Assembly: GCF_040273735.1 (NCBI RefSeq)
Contig: NZ_JBELZM010000003.1
Coordinates: 182,489 to 246,488, forward strand
Source: Solibacillus sp040273735
GTDB lineage: Bacteria > Bacillota > Bacilli > Bacillales_A > Planococcaceae
Length of the DNA stretch: 64,000 bases
Direction of reading: 5' to 3'
Below are positions 32,868 through 41,397 of this stretch, piece by piece. Both the position numbers and the translations under genes were made by a program. Within the stretch, counting starts at the first letter, position 1; each line of letters begins with the position of its first letter. The notes beneath the pieces are model-generated. The model did not search any database, had not been told where the DNA came from, and saw nothing but the letters and a program-made list of their open reading frames with translations.

Positions 32868-32896
32868 GCACTCAAACATTGAAAGGCGGTGAACAC

Positions 32897-33061
32897 ATGG
32901 AAATTTACAATTTAATCGATGATGATACGCGAGATAAATTAAATGCTGTTCATCGTCCTAAGAAGAATAAAGAGAAGTTATCGAAGCGTGATCTTGAAGA
33001 ACTAATGGGAACACATCGCGATACATACAAACGAGTAAATGGGAAGGTGAAGCGTAAGTAA
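32897..33061 (+). CDS. Hypothetical basic protein, 54 aa
   Basis: From ATG 32897 after GGCGGTGAAC. Lysine-rich (RPKKNKEKLSKRDLEELMGT and following), with a possible HTH around LSKRDLEELMGTHRDTYKR. It lies just upstream of the cos-like region. It could be an HNH-less packaging accessory, but nothing proves it. Confidence 0.55.
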   Translation: MEIYNLIDDDTRDKLNAVHRPKKNKEKLSKRDLEELMGTHRDTYKRVNGKVKRK

Positions 33062-33126
33062 TGTGAGCAATCATTGTGTTGTTAGTGCATAGTTGGCTCT
33101 AAAACAGTGATATGACTTTATTTTAT

Positions 33127-33180
33127 GGGTCCTCCTGGAGCTTCGAAAACCGTGCGGGGCTTGCGAGCCCCAAAATAGGG
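33127..33180. other. Candidate cos (packaging) site
   Basis: A short GC-rich island in an otherwise A/T-rich 258-bp gap directly before the terminase small subunit gene. It contains the perfect inverted repeat GGGGCT-TGCG-AGCCCC (33156-33171), with CTTCGAAAACCGTGC before it and a T8 run after it. Lambda-type phages with Nu1/GpA terminases have their cos in exactly this position. The cut sites cannot be read from sequence. Confidence 0.5.
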
Positions 33181-33319
33181 CAATTTTTTTTTCGGAAATC
33201 TTACTTTCGCTTTCCCCTGAGAAATCGTCTAGTTTTGATTTTCGAAAAAGTACCTTCATTAAATAGAACAAAAAAATCTTCAATAAAATTGTATTTGAAA
33301 CGAAAGTGAGGTGTGGGGA

Positions 33320-33829
33320 ATGTCGGGAACGAAAACGAAAGCCGAAACCTTGTCGGAATTAGAAATTGGTACAAGTGAATTAGCAAAATTAGTTGGGAAA
33401 ACGCCACAATGGATTCGTCAATTGACACGGGACGGTATACTCACGCAATGCGCTCGTGGTAAATACATAGTTGGTCAAAACATTTTAGCTTACATCGAAC
33501 ACGCTTCTGGTGGCAAAGAAGATAACGGCAAGCCCCGTTATGTTGATGCAAAAACCGAACATGAAATGTTAAAAAAAGAAAAGACTGAATTGCAAGTGCA
33601 ACAATTACGTGGTCAGCTGCATGATGCAAACGATGTTCGTGCAGTAATGGGAGACATAATTTTAAGTGCTAAATCAAAATTACTATCTTTTCCTATCCGT
33701 ATTAGCCCACAACTGGAAGGAGAGTCAGCCAAGGCGATTGAAAAGAAATTGCAAGATGAAATCACAAGCATTTTAAACGTTTTGGTTGATTACAGTCCAA
33801 AATTGTTTGAGCGAGAAGGTAATGAGTAG
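33320..33829 (+). CDS. Terminase small subunit, Nu1-like
   Basis: 169 aa from ATG 33320. The N-terminal winged HTH (EIGTSELAKLVGKTPQWIRQ, then LTRDGILTQCARGKYIVGQ) is the DNA-binding domain of lambda gpNu1. A coiled coil follows (EHEMLKKEKTELQVQQLRGQ). It recognises the packaging site and recruits the large subunit, whose start overlaps this stop by 8 bp. Confidence 0.85.
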   Translation: MSGTKTKAETLSELEIGTSELAKLVGKTPQWIRQLTRDGILTQCARGKYIVGQNILAYIEHASGGKEDNGKPRYVDAKTEHEMLKKEKTELQVQQLRGQLHDANDVRAVMGDIILSAKSKLLSFPIRISPQLEGESAKAIEKKLQDEITSILNVLVDYSPKLFEREGNE

Positions 33830-35624
33830 ATTGGTTGCTGAAAAGACCGTCAATCTATTCAAAGAAATATCTCAATTATGGGCGCCACGTCCAAATTTAA
33901 CGGTGTCAGAGTGGGCAGACCGTTATCGGATATTAACAACAGCAACTTCTGCTGAACCAGGTCCGTGGCGAACAGATCGTGCTCCATATATGCGTGAAAT
34001 CATGGATAGTATTACTGACAAAGAAACAGAAGAAGTCGCTATTATGGCTTCGGCTCAGGTAGGTAAGACCGAATTTATGTTGAACATGGTTGGCTATCAT
34101 ATTGATTATGATCCGTGCCCGATTATGTTCATGCTTCCTAATAAAAAGCTAATCAACTATTTCTCGAAGACACGTTTGTCTACCATGATTGAGGCAAGTG
34201 AGCCGTTACAAAGGAAGTTTACTGCAGCTAAAAACTTAGGTAACACCATCGATGAAAAGAACTTCCTTGGTGGTTCAGTTGCAATTGTCGGAGCAAACGC
34301 GGCCTCCTCCCTCTCCAGTCGCCCGATTCGCGTTTTATTATGTGATGAAGTTGACCGTTATCCTGTTTCTGCAGGAGATGAAGGGGATCCAATCAACTTG
34401 GCAACGATGCGTACTACAACATTTGATTTCAATCGTAAGCTCGTTTATGTTTCAACACCGTTAAATAAAGGCACATCTCGAATTGAACAGCTATATGAAG
34501 ATAGCACGATGGAAGAATGGTCATTTGCTTGTCCGTCATGTGATGAATATCAGCCTATTAAATGGGCTCAAGTTAAATTTGAATTTCACAAAACAGACAG
34601 CGGCGAGTTCATTATTGATGATGTGAATCATGCATGCTGTAAATGCGGTTGTTTGCATAGTGAGCGTGATTGGAAACGCAGTTCTGGAAAATGGATTGCA
34701 CGAAAAGAGCATTCAAGTCGCCGTGGATTTCATTTAAATCAGTTTTCAAGCCCATGGGTAGCATGGTCGAGTATTGTAAATGATTTTTTGAAGGCAAAAC
34801 GTGATGGCCGTGAAAAACTAAAAACCTGGGTCAACACAGTACTTGGTGAACCATGGGAAGAGTCAGGTCAAAAAGTTGATGAAGAATTGCTGTTTGAACG
34901 ACGCGAAACATATGAAGCTGAGGTCCCGGACGCAGTAAAAGTATTAACTGCTGCTGTTGACGTGCAAGATGATCGCTTCGAAATAGAAGTGGTTGGTTGG
35001 GGCGCAGGTCGTGAATCATGGGGAATTGAATATCACATTATTCATGGTGACTTAAAACGTCCGGAAATATGGCACCAGTTAGATTTATGGTTACAAAAGC
35101 GCTGGAGTAAAGCAAATGGTAAACAATTTGGCATAACTTGTACATGTATAGACTCCGGTGGTCACTTCACACAAGAAGTATACCGTTTCACTAAAGCACG
35201 TGAAGCCCGTCATATTTATGCTATAAAAGGGGCCAATGCACTAAAAGGTGAGTATGTGCCCTTAATTGCAAGAACATCTCGTCCAAAACCATTGAAGTCT
35301 TTGCTTGTCACTTTAGGTGTAAATGATGGTAAAGCACGTGTAATGTCCAGCTTACAAGTGGATGAAGTAGGACCAAACTATTGCCATTTCCCTAAAGGAA
35401 GAGGTTATGAATTTAACTATTTCTTAGGATTAACAGCTGAAAAGTTAGAAGTGCGTCACGAAAGAGGCGTTCCGTATCATATATGGGTAAAAGTGCGAGC
35501 AAGAAATGAACCATTTGATTTACGTGTTTATAATACAGCTGCAATTGAAATAGTGAATCCAAACTTTGAAAAAGAATATACAGGCGCAATTCAGAAGAGG
35601 AAAAGGCGCGTAAGGAAAGGATAA
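33822..35624 (+). CDS. Terminase large subunit, GpA family
   Basis: 600 aa from ATG 33822. The ATPase has MASAQVGKTEFMLNMVGY (Walker A-like, about 76-93) and RVLLCDEVDRYP (Walker B). A zinc site follows (CPSCDEYQ...CCKCGC, near 235-285). The nuclease part has AAVDVQDDRFEIEVVGWG and CIDSGGHFT acidic residues. Lambda GpA-type terminases cut cos and translocate DNA into proheads, which points to cos rather than headful packaging. Confidence 0.95.
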   Translation: MSRLVAEKTVNLFKEISQLWAPRPNLTVSEWADRYRILTTATSAEPGPWRTDRAPYMREIMDSITDKETEEVAIMASAQVGKTEFMLNMVGYHIDYDPCPIMFMLPNKKLINYFSKTRLSTMIEASEPLQRKFTAAKNLGNTIDEKNFLGGSVAIVGANAASSLSSRPIRVLLCDEVDRYPVSAGDEGDPINLATMRTTTFDFNRKLVYVSTPLNKGTSRIEQLYEDSTMEEWSFACPSCDEYQPIKWAQVKFEFHKTDSGEFIIDDVNHACCKCGCLHSERDWKRSSGKWIARKEHSSRRGFHLNQFSSPWVAWSSIVNDFLKAKRDGREKLKTWVNTVLGEPWEESGQKVDEELLFERRETYEAEVPDAVKVLTAAVDVQDDRFEIEVVGWGAGRESWGIEYHIIHGDLKRPEIWHQLDLWLQKRWSKANGKQFGITCTCIDSGGHFTQEVYRFTKAREARHIYAIKGANALKGEYVPLIARTSRPKPLKSLLVTLGVNDGKARVMSSLQVDEVGPNYCHFPKGRGYEFNYFLGLTAEKLEVRHERGVPYHIWVKVRARNEPFDLRVYNTAAIEIVNPNFEKEYTGAIQKRKRRVRKG

Positions 35625-35630
35625 TGACAG

Positions 35631-35861
35631 ATGATTACATTGGAACGGGCAAAACTGCATTTAGAAGCATGGCTGGATGCAGAATTAGCAATTAGTACCG
35701 GTCAATCTTATACAATTGGCTCCAGATCTTTAACACGAGCGAATTTATCAGAAGTTCGTAAACAAATTGAGTACTGGAAGAATAAAGTGATCGAGTTGGA
35801 ACTGAAAGCTACAGGTAGAAAGACTAGTCGGAGCAGACGATTTATGCCAAGAGATTTATAG
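35631..35861 (+). CDS. GpW-position head-tail connector (DUF6148)
   Basis: 76 aa. ITLERAKLHLEAWLDAELAIS and RSLTRANLSEVRKQIEYWKN match DUF6148 proteins, which occupy the place of lambda gpW between terminase and portal. gpW completes filled heads and is bound by the tail. The basic C-terminus (GRKTSRSRRFMPRDL) fits DNA contact. Confidence 0.8.
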   Translation: MITLERAKLHLEAWLDAELAISTGQSYTIGSRSLTRANLSEVRKQIEYWKNKVIELELKATGRKTSRSRRFMPRDL

Positions 35862-35876
35862 GAAGGATATGAGATA

Positions 35877-37454
35877 GTGAACATTTTAGAAAAAACTATT
35901 GCGATTATTAGTCCTGAAAAAGCATTAAAGCGTACGAAAGCTCGTCAGATGAATCATTTTCTCAGTAATTCTGGTTATGGTAATCATGGAGCTAGTACAA
36001 AAAAGAAAAGCTTGGCCGGTTGGTTAAGCGGTAGTGGTTCTGCTATAGAAGATATTGAACATAATGTAGAGACGCTTCGAAAACGTTCACGTGATTTATA
36101 TATGGGTGCGCCAATTGCGACAGGAGCTATTAAAAACACTGTAACAAACGTTGTTGGTTCCGGCCTTAAATTAAATACACAAATCGATGCTGAATTTTTG
36201 GGAATGAGTCCTGAAGAAGCGGATGCCTGGGAGACAAAAACTGAGCGTGAATTTACGTATTGGGCTGAAAATAAAGATTGTGATGTTACACGAATGAAGA
36301 ATTTTTATGAGCTTCAATGGTTGGCCTTTATGTCTCAATTGATGTCAGGCGATGTTGTAGCTCTTATGCCGACGATTAAACGTATGAACAATCCCTATGA
36401 ATTGACGATTCAACTTATCGAGGCAGATAGAGTATGCAATCCTTCCAATGTATTTTCATTGGATAATAAAATAGTAAATGGTATTGAAATTGATAAAAAA
36501 GGCGAAGTAGTTGCTTATCATATCGCTAACTTTCATCCAGGTTCTGCAAATGCGATACAAAATAAATGGTCACGTATTCCGAAATACGGTGCTAAAACAG
36601 GTCGTTTAAACGTTATTCATCTGATGGAAATGGAACGTCCAGAACAACGTCGTGGTGTGCCAATCCTTTCTCCAGTGTTCGAGTCGTTGAAGCAATTAAG
36701 TAGATACAGTGAAGCAGAATTAATGGCAGCAGTTATTAGTGGCATGTTTACTGTTTTTATTACCACTGAAAGTCCAGAAACTGGAGACTTTGATGGCATT
36801 GCTGCAGAAGAAGAAATCGATCCAGAAGATGAAACGACAGCTGAAATCGGAAATGGGCTCGTAAACTATTTACGAGAGGGAGAAAAGGTTGAAACATCTA
36901 ACCCTGGAAGACCAAACACTGCATTTGATGGTTTTGTCACTTCGATTTGTCGCCAAATAGGTGCGGCTTTAGAAATCCCTTATGAAGTGTTGATGAAACA
37001 TTTCACAAGCTCATATAGTGCTTCGCGCGGTGCATTACTTGAAGCGTGGAAAATGTATAAAAGACGACGCGACTGGTTAGCTAATGATTTCTGCCAGCCA
37101 ATTTATGAAGAGTTTTTAGCAGAAGCTATTGCAAAAGGGCGTATCTATGCTCCAGGTTTCTTTGATGATCCGATTGTACGTATGGCATATGCAAAAGCAG
37201 AGTGGAATGGACCGACACAAGGCCAGTTAGATCCATTAAAAGAAGTGAATGCAGCTACTAAACGTGTTGAGGAAGGTTTCTCGACACGTACTCGTGAAAC
37301 GATTGAGCTTACAGGTGGCGATTACTTTGCAAACCATAATTTACGTGTGCAAGAAGAAAATCTAAGGCGTGAAGCGGGTTTTGGAGTGGATAATAAAGGT
37401 GTGTCTAAATCACCAATTGAAGAAGAACAAATGGAAGATGACGAAAAGAACTAG
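35877..37454 (+). CDS. Portal protein, lambda GpB family
   Basis: 525 aa, GTG start after GGAAGGATATGAG. RKRSRDLYMGAPIATGAIKN and VVGSGLKLN are the conserved N-terminal portal segments. YSASRGALLEAWKMYKRRRDWLANDFCQPIYEEFL is the conserved C-terminal block. It forms the dodecameric vertex through which DNA enters and leaves. In lambda order the protease gene should follow at once; here 2.5 kb of low-GC cargo intervenes. Confidence 0.94.
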   Translation: MNILEKTIAIISPEKALKRTKARQMNHFLSNSGYGNHGASTKKKSLAGWLSGSGSAIEDIEHNVETLRKRSRDLYMGAPIATGAIKNTVTNVVGSGLKLNTQIDAEFLGMSPEEADAWETKTEREFTYWAENKDCDVTRMKNFYELQWLAFMSQLMSGDVVALMPTIKRMNNPYELTIQLIEADRVCNPSNVFSLDNKIVNGIEIDKKGEVVAYHIANFHPGSANAIQNKWSRIPKYGAKTGRLNVIHLMEMERPEQRRGVPILSPVFESLKQLSRYSEAELMAAVISGMFTVFITTESPETGDFDGIAAEEEIDPEDETTAEIGNGLVNYLREGEKVETSNPGRPNTAFDGFVTSICRQIGAALEIPYEVLMKHFTSSYSASRGALLEAWKMYKRRRDWLANDFCQPIYEEFLAEAIAKGRIYAPGFFDDPIVRMAYAKAEWNGPTQGQLDPLKEVNAATKRVEEGFSTRTRETIELTGGDYFANHNLRVQEENLRREAGFGVDNKGVSKSPIEEEQMEDDEKN

Positions 37455-37645
37455 CGTCAGCTTCTCTATAAGAAAAGAAGAAAAATTATGAGAAAAAAAT
37501 AACTGACAGTGGGGTTTGAAATTATTCTAGTATCCTTTTTTTCTCAAAAATATGTTAAGATGTGGGAGGAAACTTTTTTATTAAAGGGATAAATAAGGTA
37601 ATAATCATTTAATGATTTATTCTAAAAGAGGTGTTTTTTATAGAA

Positions 37646-37891
37646 GTGTTAGGGTTAATTATAGGGATAGGATTAATAATAATTGGATGTTTTATACTTC
37701 CGATTGGCTTTGTTCAACTAAAAGATGAATTAGGAGATTATAGTGATAAACCATTATATAAAAGAATTTTTGTTTATATAATTGGAATTATTAGTTTATT
37801 AGATTTAAGTAATATTACTGGTTGGTTATTAGGTATAGGATTTTTATTAGTTATTTCAGGTTTCTATTTTGTAATTTTATTTTTTTTCTAA
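37646..37891 (+). CDS. Small hydrophobic membrane protein (cargo)
   Basis: 81 aa from GTG 37646 with AAAAGAGG upstream; GTG 37631 is an alternative. Two or three membrane spans (LGLIIGIGLIIIGCFILPIG; IFVYIIGIISLLDL; LLGIGFLLVISGFYFVILFF) with a short charged loop between. Very A/T-rich codon use compared with the portal gene, a sign of different origin. No family recognised. Confidence 0.5.
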   Translation: MLGLIIGIGLIIIGCFILPIGFVQLKDELGDYSDKPLYKRIFVYIIGIISLLDLSNITGWLLGIGFLLVISGFYFVILFFF

Positions 37892-38000
37892 GAAATAATG
37901 CATATCTATTACGTTAATAACAAAAAATAACTAAAATATGTAAATATAATTGAATTATTTTACTATAGTGTTAGAATTTATGTTGAAGGAGGTGGAATAA

Positions 38001-38294
38001 ATGGGAGTTATTTCATCAGTTAAATCAACATTAAATAGTTGGAGTAATAAAGATACAATTAAAAAAACAGTTGCAACATCATCTGCTCAAGGAGCAGTAA
38101 TTGGTGGCGCTGTTGGTACAGCAGTAACAGCAACTCAATCTTCTCGCGGATTTACATCTATGGGTACAGTAAAGGCAGCGGGAGTGGCTGGAGCTACTCT
38201 TGGTGCAAATGTGGGTGCTATTAAAGGTGCTATTACTGGATCAGTGAAATATGCAGCTGGGTCTACAGCAAAATATTTTGGATTGACAAAGTAA
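38001..38294 (+). CDS. Gly/Ala-rich small protein (cargo)
   Basis: 97 aa with a strong AAGGAGGTGG site. The centre has repeated small-residue stretches (SSAQGAVIGGAVGTAVTATQ; KAAGVAGATLGANVGAIKGA) like glycine zippers that insert in or pack against membranes, flanked by Lys-rich ends. Bacteriocins, holin-like proteins and exclusion proteins share this look. No leader GG site or Cys is seen. It has its own terminator immediately downstream. Confidence 0.6.
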   Translation: MGVISSVKSTLNSWSNKDTIKKTVATSSAQGAVIGGAVGTAVTATQSSRGFTSMGTVKAAGVAGATLGANVGAIKGAITGSVKYAAGSTAKYFGLTK

Positions 38295-38304
38295 GAATAC
38301 TTTA

Positions 38305-38350
38305 AACTGGATGCAAAATTTCATAAATTAGCATCCAGTTCTTAATTTTT
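38305..38350 (+). terminator. Terminator after the Gly/Ala-rich gene
   Basis: AACTGGATGC (38305-38314) and GCATCCAGTT (38331-38340) form a perfect 10-bp stem, followed by CTTAATTTTTTT. Confidence 0.85.
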
Positions 38351-38371
38351 TTGAATTTTTGGGGTGCTAAA

Positions 38372-38803
38372 TTGATTAACTCGATTACTATTTGTGAAAA
38401 TATAACTGAAGAATTTAAATCAGTTAATGAAAAAAACTTATTTACACCAAAAGACGCTCAAGTCTGTGCTTTAATTGAGTTAGGTAAGATTAAAGAGGAT
38501 ACAATAATTAATATCGAATGGACAATTGATGATAGTAAACAAGTATTAATCGGTATTTATCAATTGCCTTTAATGGGGAAAGAAGATAGTTCTAGATTTG
38601 CTGTTGCAGGTTTAGATATTCAAATGTTGTTATCAGAAAATATTATTAATAAAACTACTCAAATTAAAGTTACAGCTTACTTGGATAGTAATATTGAGTA
38701 TAAAATAAGCTCAACTTTTATATTAAAAACTTTTATTGAGTATAAAGGGAATAAATTGAAAAATATAAATTTACATACATCGTCCAAAGAGTGGCAGATT
38801 TAA
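38372..38803 (+). CDS. Hypothetical cargo protein
   Basis: 143 aa from TTG 38372 with GGGGTG 5 bp upstream; an in-frame TTG at 38351 is less well placed. Beta-rich and soluble, with repeated hydrophilic strands (TIINIEWTIDDSKQVLIGIY; TQIKVTAYLDSNIEYKISST). It could be an immunoglobulin-like or lipocalin-like fold. No signal peptide. A/T-rich like its neighbours. No function recognised. The following 231 bp hold no gene. Confidence 0.5.
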   Translation: MINSITICENITEEFKSVNEKNLFTPKDAQVCALIELGKIKEDTIINIEWTIDDSKQVLIGIYQLPLMGKEDSSRFAVAGLDIQMLLSENIINKTTQIKVTAYLDSNIEYKISSTFILKTFIEYKGNKLKNINLHTSSKEWQI

Positions 38804-39034
38804 AAAGTAATATAATCTCTCAATATACAGTTGTTCTCTTGTATAAATCTAAAACTATATAATTTCATCAGAATTAAAGAAATTCATGTAATTATACGTA
38901 CTCAACATATACAAAACTAGAGCAGTACAACACTAATCAGGTTGACCTTGTTCTTTTTTTATTTATAATTACTTTTAAATCTGTTATTTCTAACATTAGA
39001 AATAATAGTTATTGAAAAGAGGAGTAAGATAATT

Positions 39035-39464
39035 TTGGGATATAATAAAAAAACTATTTTAACACTCATACTTTGTATTTCTTTTATATTAATTCTAACC
39101 AATGCTCCGTTTGAAAATTATAATTATTATGAAAGCACAGGAAAATTAGTGGGTATAATATCATTTCTACTAAACTGGATATTTATGATGTTTTGAAATA
39201 ATTTCATGATACCTCTTGTTGTTCAGAATGCACCCATTGCTTTCTTTTGGAGTAGAAATTATTCTGCAATATTGCGGGCTTATTAGTGGGTTTACGGTTA
39301 GTATATCTAGTTTTATTCAATAATCATTAGAAGTACAAAGTAGACTATTTTCTGTTGCAGTTTATGTGATTTTAATAATTTTTGATAAGTATAAATTATA
39401 CAAAACAAAATCAATAAACGTTTCCAAATGTCATAGTACTTCAAACAGCGACAAATACTGTTAA
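39035..39464 (+). pseudogene. Decayed membrane-protein gene (cargo)
   Basis: TTG 39035 after GAGGAG opens a 53-codon frame with a membrane span (TILTLILCISFILIL) and stops at TGA 39194. The same frame continues with 29 sense codons (NNFMIPLVVQNAPIAFFWSR and following) to TAG 39284. Other frames then give membrane-like pieces (GLLVGLRLVYLVLF; SVAVYVILIIFDKYKLYKTK) up to about 39464. This reads as one polytopic gene broken by a stop and frameshifts. Alternatively only the 53-aa ORF is real. Confidence 0.4.
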
Positions 39465-39487
39465 ATCAGTATTTGTCGCTGTTTTTT
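39444..39487 (+). terminator. Very strong terminator ending the cargo segment
   Basis: AACAGCGACAAATACTG (39444-39460) and CAGTATTTGTCGCTGTT (39467-39483) form a perfect 17-bp stem with a TTAAAT loop and T tail. Confidence 0.9.
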
Positions 39488-39940
39488 ATAGAAGATAATA
39501 AATTGAAACGCTGTGATAAGTTATTTTAAAGAGAACCGTTCAATCCAATTATTCACAATGGATTTAAAAACTAAACAAAGTCTTAAAATATGTTTAAAAA
39601 CGATAGTTTGCAGGCTTTTAACCACATATAAAAATTATCGGTATCTTTAAAAAAGCCTTAGAGACGGCTATTAATTTTTACGAGAACGTAATATTTTATT
39701 CATTATTCTAAATAACATTCCCGATTGGTAATCAGGTTAGTAAAAAGGCACGAACGTTGTTAAGTCAACGTTTTGTGCTTTTTCTTTTGAACATTATATA
39801 GCATTTTGTACAAATAGCTCAAATGGTTAATCTAGCTGTATTTATACATGCAGCAAGGCCTGTTCCCCATATTCTTGTGAGTAAATGCTTCAACTGCTCG
39901 TAATGAATAATAATTTTGTTAACGAGAGGAGGTGAAAATA
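39488..39940. other. Non-coding stretch before the protease gene
   Basis: About 450 bp without a supported gene. A second imperfect terminator lies at 39745-39785 (GCACGAACGTTG with CAACGTTTTGTGC, T tail). A promoter restarting late transcription may lie here, but I cannot pick one out. Confidence 0.5.
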
Positions 39941-41017
39941 ATGAAGAAAATTGAAATTAAGGGGCACATTGTAGGTGATGACCACTTAGAGGTTTATCAG
40001 TGGTTTGGAATAAATGCGACAAGTCCAAGCCTTGTAAAAAATGCTATCGCCGAAGCTGAAGCAGAGGGCGAAAAGGAACTATTGATTGAAATCAATAGTG
40101 GCGGTGGCTCTGTTTGGGCAGGCGCTGAGATTTATTACGCACTTAAAAAATTTGATGGCACTGTGAAAGGTGAAATCTCTTCTTTAGCTGCATCTGCAGC
40201 AACATTTATTGCAATGGCATGTGATCATTTGTCGATGTCTATGTTAGCCCAGTTTATGATTCATGGGGCATCAACATGGCAACAAGGTAATCATCAAAAC
40301 ATGGCAGATGCAAGTGATTTTTTGAAAAATATCGATGATAGCATTATTAGTTCATATTTAACAAAAACATCATTGTCCCGTGAGGAAATTCGAGAATTGA
40401 TGAATAAAGACACATGGATGACAGCTCAACAGGCTTTTGACAAAGGATTTATTGACGAGATTTTATTTGGTAATAGTACACCTGATGCCGTAGCTTCGGT
40501 GAGTGTAGCAGATAACACTATGTTGTTATCTCAAGACGTTATTGACAAAGTAAAGGCTGAAATTTTGGCAAGTAAGACCGTTGTACCAGATTCAGTGAAT
40601 GTGGTTGAACCACAAGCAATTAATCTAACAAATAAAAAGGAGGATGATGTTGTAATGGATTTACAAGCTTTACAAAATGAACATCCAGAATTATTTAACC
40701 AAGTAAAAAATATGGGGTATGAGGAAGGCGTTAATGCTGAAAATGCTCGTATTAAAGAAATTGAAGATTTAGCAATGCCAGGTAATGAAACCTTGGTTAA
40801 TGCTGCGAAATTTGAAAACAAATCAACTGCAGCTGATTTAGCTGTTGCGATTGTCAAAGCTGAAAAACAAAAGGGTGCGAACTTCTTAGAGAATCGCAAA
40901 GAAGATGCAGCTCCATTAAATGATGTTCCGGGTACGCAAGAAAATCCAGTTAACAAAGATTCGAAAGAAGAGAATCTTGTTAATGAACTCACAAATATTT
41001 GGGGAGGTAAAAAATAA
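39941..41017 (+). CDS. ClpP-type head maturation protease with C-terminal scaffold domain
   Basis: 358 aa from ATG 39941 (AGGAGGTG upstream). Residues 1-185 are a ClpP/SppA-like S14 protease: NSGGGSVWAGAEIYYAL, the serine in ISSLAASAATFIAMA, and the histidine in MIHGAST. Residues 239-358 are a separate helical, acidic tail (LQALQNEHPELFNQVKNMGY and following). Lambda gpC has the same architecture, with the scaffold Nu3 encoded by the 3' part of C. A strong internal ribosome-binding site is present at the boundary. Confidence 0.92.
   Translation: MKKIEIKGHIVGDDHLEVYQWFGINATSPSLVKNAIAEAEAEGEKELLIEINSGGGSVWAGAEIYYALKKFDGTVKGEISSLAASAATFIAMACDHLSMSMLAQFMIHGASTWQQGNHQNMADASDFLKNIDDSIISSYLTKTSLSREEIRELMNKDTWMTAQQAFDKGFIDEILFGNSTPDAVASVSVADNTMLLSQDVIDKVKAEILASKTVVPDSVNVVEPQAINLTNKKEDDVVMDLQALQNEHPELFNQVKNMGYEEGVNAENARIKEIEDLAMPGNETLVNAAKFENKSTAADLAVAIVKAEKQKGANFLENRKEDAAPLNDVPGTQENPVNKDSKEENLVNELTNIWGGKK
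40655..41017 (+). other. Internal in-frame start for a Nu3-like scaffolding protein
   Basis: AAAAGGAGG (40636-40644) lies 10 bp before an in-frame ATG at codon 239 of the protease gene. Translation from it would give a 120-aa helical protein starting MDLQALQNEH. Lambda makes its scaffold Nu3 from an internal start in gene C in the same way. Confidence 0.75.
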
Positions 41018-41382
41018 TGACAAATTTACGTTCAACAGCTGGAGAATTTACACCAGATTCATTAATTGCAGACATTGCCTTTCCTTTGCAAACAGGTAGC
41101 GTATTATTAGCGGCTTCACAAGGGATTTTATTACGTGGAACTGTAGTTGGTAAAAACGCAGATGGTAAGTTCGTACCTGCCGTAACAGGTGCATCAGAAG
41201 TTGTAGCTCACGGGATTTTAGCGGACGATGTGGACACTGGAACTTCAACAGATGTGGTTGCAGTTATTTATACTTCAGGTTCATTTAATCGTGCGGCATT
41301 ACTCTTTGGTGGCGAGGACACACCGGAAGATCACGAAGATGTTTTACGCAATAAAGGTATTTATTTAAAGGCTGTACTATAA
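41017..41382 (+). CDS. Head decoration protein, lambda GpD family
   Basis: 121 aa, coupled to the protease gene by TAATG. LIADIAFPLQTGSVLLAAS...LLRGTVVGK and GASEVVAHGILADDVD fit the GpD fold. It binds the capsid threefold axes and stabilises expanded heads. The position between protease and major capsid gene matches lambda. Confidence 0.85.
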   Translation: MTNLRSTAGEFTPDSLIADIAFPLQTGSVLLAASQGILLRGTVVGKNADGKFVPAVTGASEVVAHGILADDVDTGTSTDVVAVIYTSGSFNRAALLFGGEDTPEDHEDVLRNKGIYLKAVL

Positions 41383-41397
41383 GGGGGAAAATCCAAG

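Noticed and set aside
33112..33309. 65-codon frame across the terminase-upstream gap
   Set aside because: It has no ribosome-binding site, odd composition (Phe/Arg-rich), and crosses the GC island and hairpin that better fit a packaging site.
37646..38294. Toxin-antitoxin pair made of the hydrophobic and Gly/Ala-rich genes
   Set aside because: The genes are separated by about 110 bp with separate expression signals, and neither resembles a known antitoxin; the pairing has no support beyond proximity.
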